From positions 446,501 to 510,500 of the forward strand of contig NZ_JBBOOE010000001.1 of the NCBI RefSeq assembly GCF_038002965.1: a stretch of 64,000 nt of DNA, in the 5' to 3' direction. A model generated the notes under the pieces. It worked only from the letters and a program-made list of their open reading frames with translations, had not been told where the DNA came from and did not search any database. Below, in pieces: positions 43,159-52,361 of this stretch. Positions within the stretch are counted from its first letter, which is position 1. Every line of letters begins with the position of its first letter. The DNA is from Robertmurraya sp. FSL R5-0851 (GTDB taxonomy: Bacteria > Bacillota > Bacilli > Bacillales > Cytobacillaceae). The position numbers and the translations under genes were made by a program.

Positions 43159-43258
43159 TAATAAGTAAATACATTGGGGTAATTAAAGTCTTTTACGCTT
43201 TTTGGTAAAGGACTATTTTTCTTTATTGAGACTATTCAAAGTTATAGGAGGAATTTGA

Positions 43259-43468
43259 ATGAATATCATACCAGTTTGTTCAGTATGTGGTGAAAACATC
43301 GATATGGAGTTAGATACATTAGGTAATTGGATTTGTACCACTTGTGTTTTAGATGCAAGTTGGATGCAAAGTGATGATAGTTATTTTAGTTATCATCTCA
43401 CAATGGTTTATTTAGGTGATGAAGTACCCAAGTACCATGTATTGCAAAACCCTGATGGAGATGGTTGA
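43259..43468 (+). CDS. small zinc-ribbon protein, hypothetical
   Basis: 69 residues from ATG 43259, six bases after AGGAGG. Two CxxC pairs (CSVCGENID and CTTCVLDAS) make a zinc ribbon in the first 40 residues. No family is recognised. It is the last gene of the plasmid/ICE-like block. Confidence 0.6.
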   Translation: MNIIPVCSVCGENIDMELDTLGNWICTTCVLDASWMQSDDSYFSYHLTMVYLGDEVPKYHVLQNPDGDG

Positions 43469-43516
43469 AGAGACCCAGATAAATGAGACAAGGATAAAAC
43501 ACCCCCTGAATCGTAT

Positions 43517-43855
43517 TTATAGAATATGATTCTTAGAAGGGTGTTTTTCTATGAGCACGTGAGTACATTGCCCAGAAGAAATAAAGTGGGAAGCGATTAA
43601 GATCGGTAGTGAATAACCGGTGTGCCGTCTTTCTTTTTCATCAACCCGATTGATAAGTCGATGTAAAATTTCGGGCGTTAATTCATCAAAGTTAAGAAAT
43701 TGAAGAAGCTCTTGTTTTAGCTTGTCGATATTATCCATGACTTGCTCACTTTCCAGCATCGAGAGCATTTCATTCTTCTTTTCCACAAGTTGAGCGAGTT
43801 CCTCTGGCACTTCTGCAATAATTGAATGGAGATCCTTATAATCCTTTATTATATT
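43517..43855 (-). pseudogene. large serine recombinase, C-terminal remnant
   Basis: The minus strand encodes ELAQLVEKKNEMLSMLESE, then FLNFDELTPEILHRLINRV, the typical C-terminal end of large serine recombinases. After a one-base frame change near 43630 it continues EKDGTPVIHYRS and stops, as in complete proteins. The catalytic and zinc-ribbon domains are absent. It is a remnant of an integrase at the edge of the accessory region and is not closely similar to the one at 19.9-20.9 kb. Confidence 0.7.
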
Positions 43856-44109
43856 TTCAATATAATAAAGACCGGTATTAGGGAATGTACTTAGAACCTA
43901 TTCGCCCCGAAAAGGCATGGAAAGAAGCTTAATGTATCAAGTGAATCCGGAAACAGCCGAGTTCTAGGAGCCTCCGATGCTCTCTAAAGGTCCATTCAGT
44001 TTTTTGAAAATAAAACTAAAACCGAATTCTTACGAGAGGCGAATCGGCTTTATTCATTCAAAAATTGGTTTAGTGTACTTTACCGTGTTTTTCTGCAGGG
44101 TCTTTTTGT
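43856..44109. other. intergenic region
   Basis: No gene. An AAACCGAATTC...GAATCGGCTTT hairpin at about 44018-44052 may terminate the minus-strand gene to its right or decayed plus-strand transcripts. Confidence 0.35.
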
Positions 44110-44574
44110 CTATTGAGACCGAAGTGGAATGTTCGTATAAGGAATGAATGAAAATCCAAATCCAAATAATCTCTCAAACACTTGAATAGCGGCGGAGGCA
44201 ACGATTATATCATTCGAAACCGTACTGCCACTTACACCTACTGCTCCAACAATTCTCCCATCGATCACAAATGGGATTCCGCCACCAATGATAACCAGAC
44301 GTCCTTGGTTAGTCGTGTTTATGCCATACAATTCCTCGTTAGGGACACTTAATCTGGCTAACTTTTCCGTAGACATCTTCATGGCTACGGCGGTCCATGC
44401 CTTATTTTGGGCGATATCAATACTTGCGATTGGGCCTTCATCCATTCTATGACAGGCGATTAAATTCCCGCCTTCATCTGTAATAGCTATAACCTCTGAT
44501 ATACCAAGTTCTCTTGCTTTCCGTTCTGCACCTTTAATCAGTTTTTTGGCAACATCCAGCGTTATTTCCCTCAA
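44110..44574 (-). CDS. GlcG/HbpS family heme-binding-like protein
   Basis: 154 residues from TTG 44574 (MREITLDVAKKLIKGAERKA), nine bases after AAAGGAG; an ATG at 44604 and a start at 44646 are in the same frame with poorer ribosome sites. The GlcG/HbpS (DUF336) fold is recognisable: AITDEGGNLIACHRMDEG, AQNKAWTAVAM, GGGIPFVIDGRIVGAVGVSGS and a C-terminal ASAAIQVFE helix. Family members are found beside glycolate, propanediol or heme-sensing genes; the substrate here is unknown. It stands alone on this strand. Confidence 0.82.
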   Translation of the reverse strand: MREITLDVAKKLIKGAERKARELGISEVIAITDEGGNLIACHRMDEGPIASIDIAQNKAWTAVAMKMSTEKLARLSVPNEELYGINTTNQGRLVIIGGGIPFVIDGRIVGAVGVSGSTVSNDIIVASAAIQVFERLFGFGFSFIPYTNIPLRSQ

Positions 44575-44887
44575 TTCATTACTCTCCTTTAAGACTATTT
44601 CCATGAATTTTGATTTTATTATTGCGGTCAGCCTATGTGCTAACACGATAGTTTAGTTCGAAATATCCTTCACACATGAAAGAGTTCCTAATTGCAATAA
44701 CTCATCCGGACCACTTGCAAACAAAGCGCCATTAATTCATCTGAAATCAAAAATACCTGTATTAGAGATTACTCCATAATACAGGCTCTTCGACGTTAGC
44801 TTGTGAATCTTTTGAACTTCTGAAAATAGGAGTATACCCAGATTGACTTTTGAATATCCCTTAACTGTCCAAAAATATAAAAACTTG

Positions 44888-45052
44888 CTAAATGATAGGG
44901 TAATTAAAACCATAACGAGGGTTTGTATAGAATGGCGGTCTCCATCCTATTTCCGACATTGGCCAGGAATGATTGATATAATCCATCCTTACTTTTTCAT
45001 CGGAATAGTTTACCAGCAATAATTTTACTTCCGGATTAAATTCGAATCGCAA
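44888..45052 (-). CDS. small aromatic-rich protein, 54 residues
   Basis: TTG 45052 is preceded by AAGGAGG with good spacing (on the minus strand), and the frame runs to TAG at 44888-44890. The product (MRFEFNPEVKLLLVNYSDE ... GWRPPFYTNPRYGFNYPII) has many aromatic residues and prolines in its second half and no membrane helix. No family is recognised. It lies about 170 bases from the start of the divergent Met-rich dehydrogenase gene. Strong ribosome site and protein-like composition support a real gene. Confidence 0.5.
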   Translation of the reverse strand: MRFEFNPEVKLLLVNYSDEKVRMDYINHSWPMSEIGWRPPFYTNPRYGFNYPII

Positions 45053-45192
45053 AATAGCAGCCTCCTTGATATTTTATCTTACGTTTTACCTTATTCAAAG
45101 CCCATCAATGAGGAGCAAGTCTTTATTTCCTAGGTGCCCTTAAAATAATTTGTGGAATGGAAACAGGCACTTCACTTTTCTGCCCATCATAC

Positions 45193-45211
45193 AGTAAACA
45201 GAACGTTTACT
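45193..45211 (+). promoter_or_regulatory. operator-like inverted repeat upstream of the Met-rich SDR
   Basis: AGTAAAC-AGAAC-GTTTACT: perfect 7-bp arms, ending only three bases before the ribosome site CAGGAGG of the gene at 45227. A repressor bound here would block transcription or initiation. Confidence 0.45.
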
Positions 45212-45226
45212 ATCAGGAGGTTTGCC

Positions 45227-46447
45227 ATGAGTCAAGAAAAGAAAGATCGCCAAATGCCACAGATGGATCAAATGCAAGATATGGATTCTGCGGATCAAAT
45301 GGATTCCATGGACCAAATGTCGGAAATGCACCAACCGCAAATGAATTATATGCAACAAGCGAATCAGATGCCGTATTACCAGATGCCTCAAATGCCTCAA
45401 TATCACATGTCACAAATGGATCAGTATCCAGGGGGCAACGTGATGAGCCAATATCAAAAAAATCATATGATGGGTCCGAAGAATCAAATGAAGCTGCAGC
45501 AGATCCAACAGCTGCAACAAGCGTTTGATGCAAACAAAGTGGAACACCCATACCCGATGTACCCTAACTATGGGAAAATAACCAAGTATGAGGAAATTCC
45601 GTTGAATTTACCGGAACAGCGCCAGCTCTTTCATCCAGGTGTAGAAGGGTTAATGGTGCCCCGGCCGATCATTGAAAACCCAAATTACAAAGGCAGCGGA
45701 AAATTAAAAGGAAAGGTCGCGCTTATTACAGGTGGTGACAGCGGAATTGGGGCGGCGGTCGCAATTGCATTTGCCAAAGAAGGCGCGGACGTAGCCATCG
45801 CTTATTTAAATGAACATGAGGATGCAAACCGAACCAGAACGAGGATCGAACAACTCGGTCAGCGTTGTTTGTTAATGCCGGGTGACTTGCGGGATAAACG
45901 GCAGTGTGTCGCAATCGTAGAGCAAACCATAAGGACGTTTGGCCGTCTGGATGTCCTCTGCAACCATGTAGGGATCCAGTTCCAGCAAAAGAGCCTAACG
46001 GACATTACGGACCAGCAATTCGATGATACATTTAAGGTGAATATCTATTCCCACTTCTATACAACCAGAGCAGCACTTCCATACATGAAACCGGGAAGTT
46101 CAATCATTCAAACTTCTTCTGTAGTGACTTATGTTGGAGAAAAACAAATGATTGATTACACTGCAACAAAGGGGGCTAACGTGGGATTCACGCGCGCTTT
46201 GGCGAATAATGTGGTAAATAGAGGGATCCGGGTTAATGCTGTAGCACCTGGGCGGATTTGGACACCTCTTATCGCAGCTAGCTTCTCATCAGACCAGATT
46301 GCTGTATATGGTGCCTTTAACCCGATGCAACGGGTAGCCCATCCATTTGAGCTTGCCCCAACATATGTTTATTTAGCTTCTGATGATTCTCGCTTCGTTA
46401 CAGGCCAAGTGCTTCATGTAGACGGCGGGGAATCTACTCATTCATAA
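45227..46447 (+). CDS. short-chain dehydrogenase with Met/Gln-rich N-terminal extension
   Basis: 406 residues from ATG 45227, six bases after AGGAGG. The C-terminal 250 residues form an [11 protein letters not shown] for NAD(P) binding, NHVG in place of the usual NNAG, Ser in SIIQTSSVV and the YxxxK pair in YTATKGAN; it resembles the YhdF/YhxC type of Bacillus. The first 88 residues contain 20 methionines and a great many glutamines, with runs of M at three-residue spacing (M10, 13, 16, 19 and M25, 28, 31, 34). This is unlike ordinary SDRs and recalls Met-rich metal-binding or spore coat proteins. No signal peptide. Confidence 0.88.
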   Translation: MSQEKKDRQMPQMDQMQDMDSADQMDSMDQMSEMHQPQMNYMQQANQMPYYQMPQMPQYHMSQMDQYPGGNVMSQYQKNHMMGPKNQMKLQQIQQLQQAFDANKVEHPYPMYPNYGKITKYEEIPLNLPEQRQLFHPGVEGLMVPRPIIENPNYKGSGKLKGKVALITGGDSGIGAAVAIAFAKEGADVAIAYLNEHEDANRTRTRIEQLGQRCLLMPGDLRDKRQCVAIVEQTIRTFGRLDVLCNHVGIQFQQKSLTDITDQQFDDTFKVNIYSHFYTTRAALPYMKPGSSIIQTSSVVTYVGEKQMIDYTATKGANVGFTRALANNVVNRGIRVNAVAPGRIWTPLIAASFSSDQIAVYGAFNPMQRVAHPFELAPTYVYLASDDSRFVTGQVLHVDGGESTHS

Positions 46448-46475
46448 TCAGCAGGTTAAATGGGATGAACTGAAA

Positions 46476-46524
46476 AAGAGGCCGCACTTAAAAGGTTGAT
46501 GAAAACCTTTTGGAGCAGCCTCTT
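46476..46524. terminator. intrinsic terminator after the Met-rich SDR
   Basis: AAGAGGC pairs with GCCTCTT, and inside AAAAGGTT pairs with AACCTTTT; long stem. The T-run after it is weak. Confidence 0.75.
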
Positions 46525-46678
46525 ACAAAGTGTCTGGTATTTTATTGATGTATATTATGGCAGTATGTTTATTAATCTTTATAAATAATTTCTCAAAAAG
46601 TGTCCTTCTCTATCACTGATACATATAAGAGTATTATATACGAACAAAAGAAACAGACCCAACTGGATCTGCTTCATT

Positions 46679-47398
46679 TTATGATGGATTAGTTGACCAT
46701 AATCCAGCTGTTTTAACGAATACTCTTGGATTAAATTTTAAACTAGCCACGACTAATTCTGCAAGGTCTTCTGGGTGCATCACGTTTTCTTCATTGCCTT
46801 TAACAAGATTTGTATCAATGGCTAAATCTGTAACGACCGTACTTGGCGTTAAAGCAGTAACACGGACATTATGTTTTCTTACTTCTAGCATAAGTGATTC
46901 TGTTAGTCCTAATACAGCGAATTTAGAAGCACTGTAAGCACTTGTAACAGGAGCACCTTTTTGGCCAGCAGATGAAGAGATATTGATGATATCTCCTGAT
47001 TTTCTTTCGATCATTCCTGGTAATACTGCTCGTGTTACATTATACACACCCATTAAATTGACTTGGATGATTTTTTCCCATTCTTCTGGTGTTAAATCAA
47101 GGAATCCACCAAATTTAGCAACACCTGCATTGTTGATTAGGATATCAATTGGACCTAAGTCTGATTTGATATGTTCAACAGCATGAGTAACGGATTCAAG
47201 ATCGGTAACATCTGCTGTTGCTGCAGATACCGTTACTTCAAATTGTGCTAGTTCAGCCGCTACCTTTTCTAGATTAGACATATTTAAGCCGATTAGGCCT
47301 AAATGAACGCCTTCTTTTGCTAAGGCGATAGCAGTAGCACGTCCAATGCCTCTTCCTGCGCCAGTAATTATTGCAGTTTTTCCATTTAAAGAAATCAT
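46679..47398 (-). CDS. short-chain dehydrogenase, 3-ketoacyl-ACP reductase-like
   Basis: 239 residues from ATG 47398, with AGGAGTG upstream. The SDR motifs are complete: [12 protein letters not shown] in [11 protein letters not shown], catalytic Ser in [10 protein letters not shown] and YSASK. The closest recognised group is the FabG-like 3-oxoacyl reductases (YvaG/YmfI type), but SDRs of this kind act on many carbonyl compounds. It is followed in the genome by the formaldehyde genes hxlBA on the same strand, separated by a terminator-like hairpin at 47446-47486, so it is probably a separate unit. Confidence 0.88.
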   Translation of the reverse strand: MISLNGKTAIITGAGRGIGRATAIALAKEGVHLGLIGLNMSNLEKVAAELAQFEVTVSAATADVTDLESVTHAVEHIKSDLGPIDILINNAGVAKFGGFLDLTPEEWEKIIQVNLMGVYNVTRAVLPGMIERKSGDIINISSSAGQKGAPVTSAYSASKFAVLGLTESLMLEVRKHNVRVTALTPSTVVTDLAIDTNLVKGNEENVMHPEDLAELVVASLKFNPRVFVKTAGLWSTNPS

Positions 47399-47445
47399 TT
47401 TATCACTCCTAAAATAATTACAAATTGAAGTAGTTCATTTTAACA

Positions 47446-47486
47446 GAAAGACCGCAATCTTGCATGGAAACAGCTTGCGGTCTTTC
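47446..47486. terminator. bidirectional hairpin terminator after hxlB
   Basis: GAAAGACCGCAA pairs perfectly with TTGCGGTCTTTC. On the minus strand it follows the hxlB stop by 24 bases and is followed by T-rich sequence. Confidence 0.88.
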
Positions 47487-47510
47487 CTATTTAGAACTCG
47501 AGGAATAAAT

Positions 47511-48068
47511 TTATTCTAAGTTGGCGTGTCTACCATACATTTTATTGGTATCCAAACCTTTTTTTTCCATAAAGCGAAGAATCACAGCGTCGTAAAATAG
47601 TAAAAGTGTTTGCTCATATAATGAGCCCATTGGTTGAATCGTCTTAAAATCACTCTCCGACTGATCTTTAGGCGAGCCAGGCAACTTAATTGTGATATCA
47701 GCTAATTGTCCAATAGTGGACTCAGGGAAAATGGTTACAGCTGCAATCGTCCCACCGATACTTTTTGCCTTCTCAGCCATGGAAACTAAACCTTTCGTTT
47801 CTCCTGAACCAGATCCAATGATTAAGATGTCATCTTTTTCATAGTTAGGGGTTACTGTTTCACCAATCACATAGGCATCTATCCCCATGTGCATCATTCG
47901 CATGGCGAATGATTTGGCCATAAATCCAGATCTACCTGCGCCTGCAACAAAGATTTTTTTTGATTCAAGAATCCCATTAACTAATTTTTCAGCTTCATCA
48001 TTCGAAATTAAATCTACGGACCGATTTAACTCTCTTATGATTTCAGCTAGGTATTGAGTTGTATTCAT
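47511..48068 (-). CDS. hxlB: 6-phospho-3-hexuloisomerase HxlB
   Basis: 185 residues, the usual length. It is a SIS-domain protein: KKIFVAGAGRSGFMAKSFAMR at about residues 37-57, then IIGSGSGETKGLV and the C-terminal TIQPMGSLYEQTLLLFYDAV of hexuloisomerases. It converts D-arabino-3-hexulose 6-phosphate to fructose 6-phosphate, the second step of the ribulose monophosphate pathway for fixing formaldehyde. Its ATG is eight bases after the stop of hxlA, so the two form an operon, as in Bacillus subtilis. Confidence 0.95.
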   Translation of the reverse strand: MNTTQYLAEIIRELNRSVDLISNDEAEKLVNGILESKKIFVAGAGRSGFMAKSFAMRMMHMGIDAYVIGETVTPNYEKDDILIIGSGSGETKGLVSMAEKAKSIGGTIAAVTIFPESTIGQLADITIKLPGSPKDQSESDFKTIQPMGSLYEQTLLLFYDAVILRFMEKKGLDTNKMYGRHANLE

Positions 48069-48076
48069 AATCTGAA

Positions 48077-48709
48077 TTACCCTTGATTAATCATTTGTTG
48101 CATTTTGGCAGCAGCAGCTTTTTTATCAGCTTGTCCAGTAATCCCGCCACCTACAATGACAAGGTCTGGTTGTACTTTGATGACTTCTGGAAGTGTGTCT
48201 AATTTAATACCACCTGCGATTGCAGTTTTAGCATTTTTTACAACACTTTTGATGGTTTGTAAATCTTCAAATGAGTTCTTTCCAACAGCTTGAAGATCGT
48301 AGCCAGTGTGCACACAAATATAATCAACACCCATAGCGTCCACTTCTTTTGCGCGTCCTGCAAGATCTTTTACAGCAATCATATCAACAAGGATTTTTTT
48401 ACCTTGTTTTTTGGCTTCTTCAACAGCACCTTTGATTGACATATCTTCAGCAGTTCCAAGAATGGTAACGATATCTGCACCTGCTTCAGAAGCTTTCATT
48501 ACTTCATAACCAGCGGCATCCATAATTTTTAGGTCTGCTAATACCTTTAAGTTAGGGAATGCTTCTTTAACTGCTTTTACAGCATGAAGACCTTCATTGA
48601 TTACAACCGGTGTACCGATTTCAACGATATCAATATGTTCCTCTACTTCTTTTACCAGCTCAATTGCTTCTGGAATATTTACTAAATCTAATGCTAATTG
48701 TAATTCCAT
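48077..48709 (-). CDS. hxlA: 3-hexulose-6-phosphate synthase HxlA
   Basis: 210 residues from ATG 48709, with TAGGAGTG upstream. It is an OMP decarboxylase-type TIM barrel: ELQLALDLVNIPEA, the metal- and phosphate-binding VLADLKIMDAAGYE, VDMIAVKDLAGRA, YICVHTGYDLQAVG, and IAGGIKLDTLPEV with VIVGGGITG at the C-terminus. It condenses formaldehyde with ribulose 5-phosphate to D-arabino-3-hexulose 6-phosphate, using Mg. First gene of hxlAB; its upstream region holds three copies of the putative HxlR-type motif (48857-48925). Confidence 0.96.
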   Translation of the reverse strand: MELQLALDLVNIPEAIELVKEVEEHIDIVEIGTPVVINEGLHAVKAVKEAFPNLKVLADLKIMDAAGYEVMKASEAGADIVTILGTAEDMSIKGAVEEAKKQGKKILVDMIAVKDLAGRAKEVDAMGVDYICVHTGYDLQAVGKNSFEDLQTIKSVVKNAKTAIAGGIKLDTLPEVIKVQPDLVIVGGGITGQADKKAAAAKMQQMINQG

Positions 48710-48856
48710 CTATATTCACTCCTATAATTTTTTTATTGTTGTACAGTGATAATATCTCCAAAGGGTAAAAATACTTCTACAGTAATATTATCCTTATAGT
48801 GCATTATCTGTACCTGCCAGCAATAAGGAATATCATGTCCTCTCACTGAACAATGC

Positions 48857-48925
48857 AAGTATACAACGTATGATTTAACATTGAAAGTACGCACTTTTAT
48901 TTTACATAGTGTTAAAAAGTATACT
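48857..48925 (-). promoter_or_regulatory. HxlR-type operator cluster upstream of hxlA
   Basis: AAGTATAC (48857-48864), the palindrome-like AAGTACGCACTT (48885-48896) and AAGTATACT (48917-48925) lie 150-215 bases upstream of hxlA. The 12-mer follows the pattern AAGT-N4-ACTT found also upstream of zwf, of the hxlR-type gene and of the GNAT pair. In B. subtilis HxlR activates hxlAB from two upstream sites in response to formaldehyde. Confidence 0.55.
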
Positions 48926-48929
48926 ATGA

Positions 48930-49259
48930 GACAAACCGCATAAAATCTTTCTATTAACTTTAAAAGAAACAATGCACCATTCCGCATGGTCTATTTTCTG
49001 AATAAGTTGCTTGATAATTGCCCAAATGGTCATTGTATTACCTATTTATATGGTGAAGGTGGATTTTTAAGTAAAAAGAAAAAATAGTCTATTGTATAAT
49101 CAATTTATTTATTTGAAATTAAAAAGGGTTTATTGTCAGTTGATCCTAATGCAATTATAGAGGCTTCTTATGTTTGTGAGATATCCGGTTTAGATAGCTC
49201 GCTTATTACGCCAATAGCTTCAACACAAAAAGAATACTGTTCTCAACAAATTTATTTGT
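48930..49259. other. intergenic region between hxlA and zwf, with a protein-like fragment
   Basis: No complete gene. At about 49139-49310 a frame without a start reads VDPNAIIEASYVCEISGLDS followed by LITPIASTQKEYC, possibly the remnant of a larger gene ending before the terminator at 49260. The minus-strand 84-codon frame at 48733-48987 lacks a ribosome site and overlaps the hxlA control region, so I do not call it. Confidence 0.35.
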
Positions 49260-49295
49260 GGCCAGGGAGAGGATGCTCACCCTGGCTTTTTAATT
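49260..49295 (+). terminator. intrinsic terminator
   Basis: GGCCAGGG...CCCTGGC stem followed by TTTTTAA; it insulates zwf from upstream transcription. Confidence 0.8.
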
Positions 49296-49329
49296 TATTT
49301 AACACAAACTGAGATGAGTCTATTCCTTT

Positions 49330-49420
49330 AGTATACTTTTTGTTAGTATATTCTTTTTTTATCACTATTTAAATAAAAAGTGCGTACTTACATTTGATAA
49401 ATGTAGGTATTATACTTACA
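49330..49420 (+). promoter_or_regulatory. HxlR-type operator cluster upstream of zwf
   Basis: AGTATACTT (49330-49338), TTAGTATATTC (about 49343-49353), the 12-mer AAGTGCGTACTT (49378-49389), an inverted repeat TACATTT-gat-AAATGTA just after it, and TATACTTACA (49411-49420). The same pieces occur upstream of hxlA, suggesting control of zwf-gndA by the same regulator. Confidence 0.5.
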
Positions 49421-49539
49421 TCTGTTGCAACATTGGATTCACGAAATACTGTGGTAATTGATCAGTCATCTGATCTTCCGCATTCCGTTTAATACATTGA
49501 AAGGCATAAGTGAAATTTTTAATTTAGGAGGTATGTAAA

Positions 49540-50997
49540 ATGGAGGCAATGACATTTGTCTTATTTGGGGCGACAGGGGACTTAGCAAAAAGAAAAATCT
49601 TCCCGGCTCTATATAATTTGTTTTTGGATCAAAAATTACCTCTGCCCATCTCAATTATTGGGGTGGGCAGAGGAGATTTATCAGATACAGATTTCCAAAA
49701 CCATGTGGAAGATTCCTTAAAAACATTTTCTAGACGATCACTAAATGATGATTCAAACCTTGAAGTGTTTATCCGTGCCTTTCGGTATAGCCATGTAGAT
49801 GCAACCAAGGCTGAAGGATATAAAGGATTACTTGAACTCGTTAAACAACGTGAAGAAGAATTGAATATTCCAGAAAATCGTATGTTCTACCTATCTGTTG
49901 CTCCAGAGTTTTTTAATGTGATTGCTTTCAACATTAAAGAGAGTGGTCTAGGTTCTACTAAAGGTTGGAAACGTCTAATTATCGAAAAACCGTTTGGACA
50001 TGACTTAAAATCAGCTCAAGAATTAAACGATAAACTAAGTAAAGCTTTTGATGAAGAAGAAATTTTTCGCATCGACCACTATCTTGGAAAGCCGATGGTA
50101 CAAAACCTGGAAGCGTTAGGATTTGCAAATCCAGTGCTTCAAGCATTATGGAACAACCAATACATTGCAAATGTGCAAATTACTGCAAGCGAAACAGTTG
50201 GGGTTGAAGAGAGAGCTGGTTATTATGATCAAGCTGGGGCTATTCGTGACATGTTTCAAAATCATATGCTGCAAATGTTGATGATGACAGCCATGCAGCT
50301 GCCAAAACAAATTAGTGCAGAAGAGATCCGCAATGAAAAGAGAAAAGTAATAGAATCACTTCGTCCATTAAAGAAAGAGGATGTGGTGAATCATGTGGTT
50401 CGAGGTCAATATGGTCCTGGTGAAATCCAAGGTAAACCAGTTGTTGGGTATACAGGAGAACCTGCAGTTGCTCCTTCTTCTTTAAATGACACATTTGTGG
50501 CTACCCGTCTATATGTGGATGATGATTTTTGGAGAGGGGTTCCTTTCTATATCCGTACAGGAAAAAGAATGAAAGAGAAATCGACCCGAATTGTGATTGA
50601 ATTCAAAAATACTTTAAAGGATTTGTATAGGACTCAAGAAGTAGAAACTGCGCCAAATCTTTTAGTGATTGAAATCAATCCAAACGAAAGTGTTTCATTA
50701 CAATTAAATAGAAAAAACCCATTAAATAATGGAAAGATCGAACCAGTCAATGTTGATTTTTCTGCTAAGCAAGCAGATGTTCCTGAAGCGTATGAGCTTT
50801 TAATTTACGATGCAATGCGTGGCGACTCAACATTCTTTGCACATTGGAAAGAAGTGGAGTTGTCTTGGAAATGGGTACAGCCTATCTTAGAGGCATTTGA
50901 GGAAAATACAATTCCCCTTCAATTATATCCATCCGGGTCAATGGGACCAGATGCTTCCCATCAATTATTGGCAGAGGAAGGATATAAATGGTGGTAG
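49540..50997 (+). CDS. zwf: glucose-6-phosphate dehydrogenase
   Basis: 485 residues from ATG 49540, ten bases after TAGGAGG. Motifs: the NADP-binding VLFGATGDLAKRKIFPALY near the N-terminus, IEKPFGHDL, the active-site RIDHYLGK (about residue 177-184) and IRTGKRMKEKSTRI at the substrate site. It oxidises glucose 6-phosphate to 6-phosphogluconolactone. Next to hxlAB and gndA it would act in the dissimilatory ribulose monophosphate cycle, in which fructose 6-phosphate is oxidised back to ribulose 5-phosphate and CO2, regenerating the formaldehyde acceptor. gndA follows after about 45 bases. Confidence 0.97.
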   Translation: MEAMTFVLFGATGDLAKRKIFPALYNLFLDQKLPLPISIIGVGRGDLSDTDFQNHVEDSLKTFSRRSLNDDSNLEVFIRAFRYSHVDATKAEGYKGLLELVKQREEELNIPENRMFYLSVAPEFFNVIAFNIKESGLGSTKGWKRLIIEKPFGHDLKSAQELNDKLSKAFDEEEIFRIDHYLGKPMVQNLEALGFANPVLQALWNNQYIANVQITASETVGVEERAGYYDQAGAIRDMFQNHMLQMLMMTAMQLPKQISAEEIRNEKRKVIESLRPLKKEDVVNHVVRGQYGPGEIQGKPVVGYTGEPAVAPSSLNDTFVATRLYVDDDFWRGVPFYIRTGKRMKEKSTRIVIEFKNTLKDLYRTQEVETAPNLLVIEINPNESVSLQLNRKNPLNNGKIEPVNVDFSAKQADVPEAYELLIYDAMRGDSTFFAHWKEVELSWKWVQPILEAFEENTIPLQLYPSGSMGPDASHQLLAEEGYKWW

Positions 50998-51043
50998 TAA
51001 TAAAAGATGAAGAATTTTTTAGATTATTAAGGAGGAAATGAAC

Positions 51044-51937
51044 ATGAAAGTTGGATTAATTGGTTTAGGAAAAATGGGATTAAACTTAGGTCAAAATTTA
51101 ATTGATAACAAGCACGAAGTAGTAGCTTTCGATGTAAATGGAAGTGCCGTTGAAGAAATAAAGAAATACGGTGCTCAAGGTACATCTGATTTAAAAGAAC
51201 TTGTTGAATCATTAGAAAAACCAAGAGTTGTATGGATTATGGTTCCGCATGCTGTGGTAGATTCAGTAATTGATGTAATAACACCATTATTAGGCACTGG
51301 AGATATCGTTATTGAAGCTGGAAATTCTCACTATAAGGAATCCATTCGCCGATATAATCAGCTAAAGGAAGTAGGAATTCACTTTATGGATGTCGGTACT
51401 TCTGGTGGAATGGAAGGTGCTCGTAATGGAGCATGTTATATGGTTGGTGGAGACCCTGAAGCCTGGAGCATCGTGGAACCTATTTTCAAGGATACAGCTG
51501 TCGAAAACGGATTTATCTATGCTGGTAAAGCAGGGAGTGGTCATTTCTTAAAAATGGTTCACAATGGAATTGAATACGGTATGATGGCAGCGATTGGTGA
51601 AGGATTCGAGGTATTAGAAAAAAGCGAGTTCGATTTTGACTACGAAAAAGTGGCTAGAGTGTGGAATAATGGTTCAGTTATTCGTTCATGGCTCATGGAG
51701 TTGACTGAACGTGCATTTTCAAAAGATGCAAAGCTAGATGAAATTAAAGGGATTATGCACTCTTCTGGTGAAGGGAAATGGACAGTTGAAACAGCTTTAG
51801 ATTTACAAGCAGCCACTCCTGTTATCGCAATGTCTCTTTTGATGCGTTACCGTTCATTAGACAGCGATACTTTTACAGGTAAAGTGGTAGCTGCATTAAG
51901 AAATGAATTTGGTGGACATGTTGTTGAAAAAAAATAA
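51044..51937 (+). CDS. gndA: 6-phosphogluconate dehydrogenase, decarboxylating, short (GndA/YqeC) type
   Basis: 297 residues from ATG 51044, eight bases after AAGGAGG; an ATG at 51038 is too close to it. The length fits the short, often NAD-preferring, YqeC-type enzymes rather than the 470-residue Gnd. Motifs: GLIGLGKMGLNLGQNL for dinucleotide binding, VDVGTSGGMEGARNG (here MDVGTSGG), the catalytic Lys in GSGHFLKMVHNGIEYGMM (FLKMVHNGIEY) and a C-terminal helical domain. It makes ribulose 5-phosphate, CO2 and reduced cofactor, closing the formaldehyde oxidation cycle with hxlAB and zwf. Confidence 0.93.
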   Translation: MKVGLIGLGKMGLNLGQNLIDNKHEVVAFDVNGSAVEEIKKYGAQGTSDLKELVESLEKPRVVWIMVPHAVVDSVIDVITPLLGTGDIVIEAGNSHYKESIRRYNQLKEVGIHFMDVGTSGGMEGARNGACYMVGGDPEAWSIVEPIFKDTAVENGFIYAGKAGSGHFLKMVHNGIEYGMMAAIGEGFEVLEKSEFDFDYEKVARVWNNGSVIRSWLMELTERAFSKDAKLDEIKGIMHSSGEGKWTVETALDLQAATPVIAMSLLMRYRSLDSDTFTGKVVAALRNEFGGHVVEKK

Positions 51938-52059
51938 CAGAAATACATCTTTCACATTTAATAGATATGGGTCAATAAAAACGGTGAAGAAAAATAGCTC
52001 ATTATTTGTGAAAAGGTAATGAAAACAATGAATATTATGTAGAAAAGGATGTGAAGTTC

Positions 52060-52149
52060 ATGAATGTATTGGATGCAAAAATAATAAATACCCAATATGG
52101 TATAGAGACTTATCTAGATCTATTGAAAAATGTTGAAGTGAAAGACTAG
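52060..52149 (+). CDS. possible 29-residue peptide
   Basis: ATG 52060 follows AAAAGGATGTGAAG; the frame (MNVLDAKIINTQYGIETYLD...) ends at TAG 52147-52149 and a terminator comes about 60 bases later. It could be a short real gene or the start of a decayed one. No family is recognised. Confidence 0.3.
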   Translation: MNVLDAKIINTQYGIETYLDLLKNVEVKD

Positions 52150-52206
52150 TTTCCGAAATAACCTTTAATAATGATAGGGAATTTTTTTGAAGAATGTTTT
52201 TTAGAA

Positions 52207-52260
52207 AAGTTAAATAGGGATTCTAAACGGTATGAATTCCCTATTTAACTTCTTCTTCTA
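52207..52260 (+). terminator. intrinsic terminator of zwf-gndA region
   Basis: AAGTTAAATAGGGA pairs with TCCCTATTTAACTT, followed by CTTCTTCT; a long perfect stem of 14 bp. Confidence 0.85.
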
Positions 52261-52361
52261 ATTCTGAAAACGATAATATATTTATCTTGCCAGGAACTTT
52301 TAACAATTAAAATTAATGTAAATGGTTATCCTAATCTGTAATAGCTAGGAGGGACGATAAA

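Noticed and set aside
39576..43468. Intact prophage
   Set aside because: No capsid, tail, terminase or lysis genes; the XRE, TadZ-like, DUF4258-like and DUF3854 genes fit a plasmid or conjugative element relic better.
45213..45551. Long minus-strand and alternate-frame ORFs inside the Met-rich region
   Set aside because: They are shadows caused by the repetitive ATG/CAA-rich codons of the SDR N-terminus.
48733..48987. Minus-strand 84-codon frame upstream of hxlA
   Set aside because: It overlaps the hxlA control region and operator motifs, has no ribosome site and reads as random sequence.
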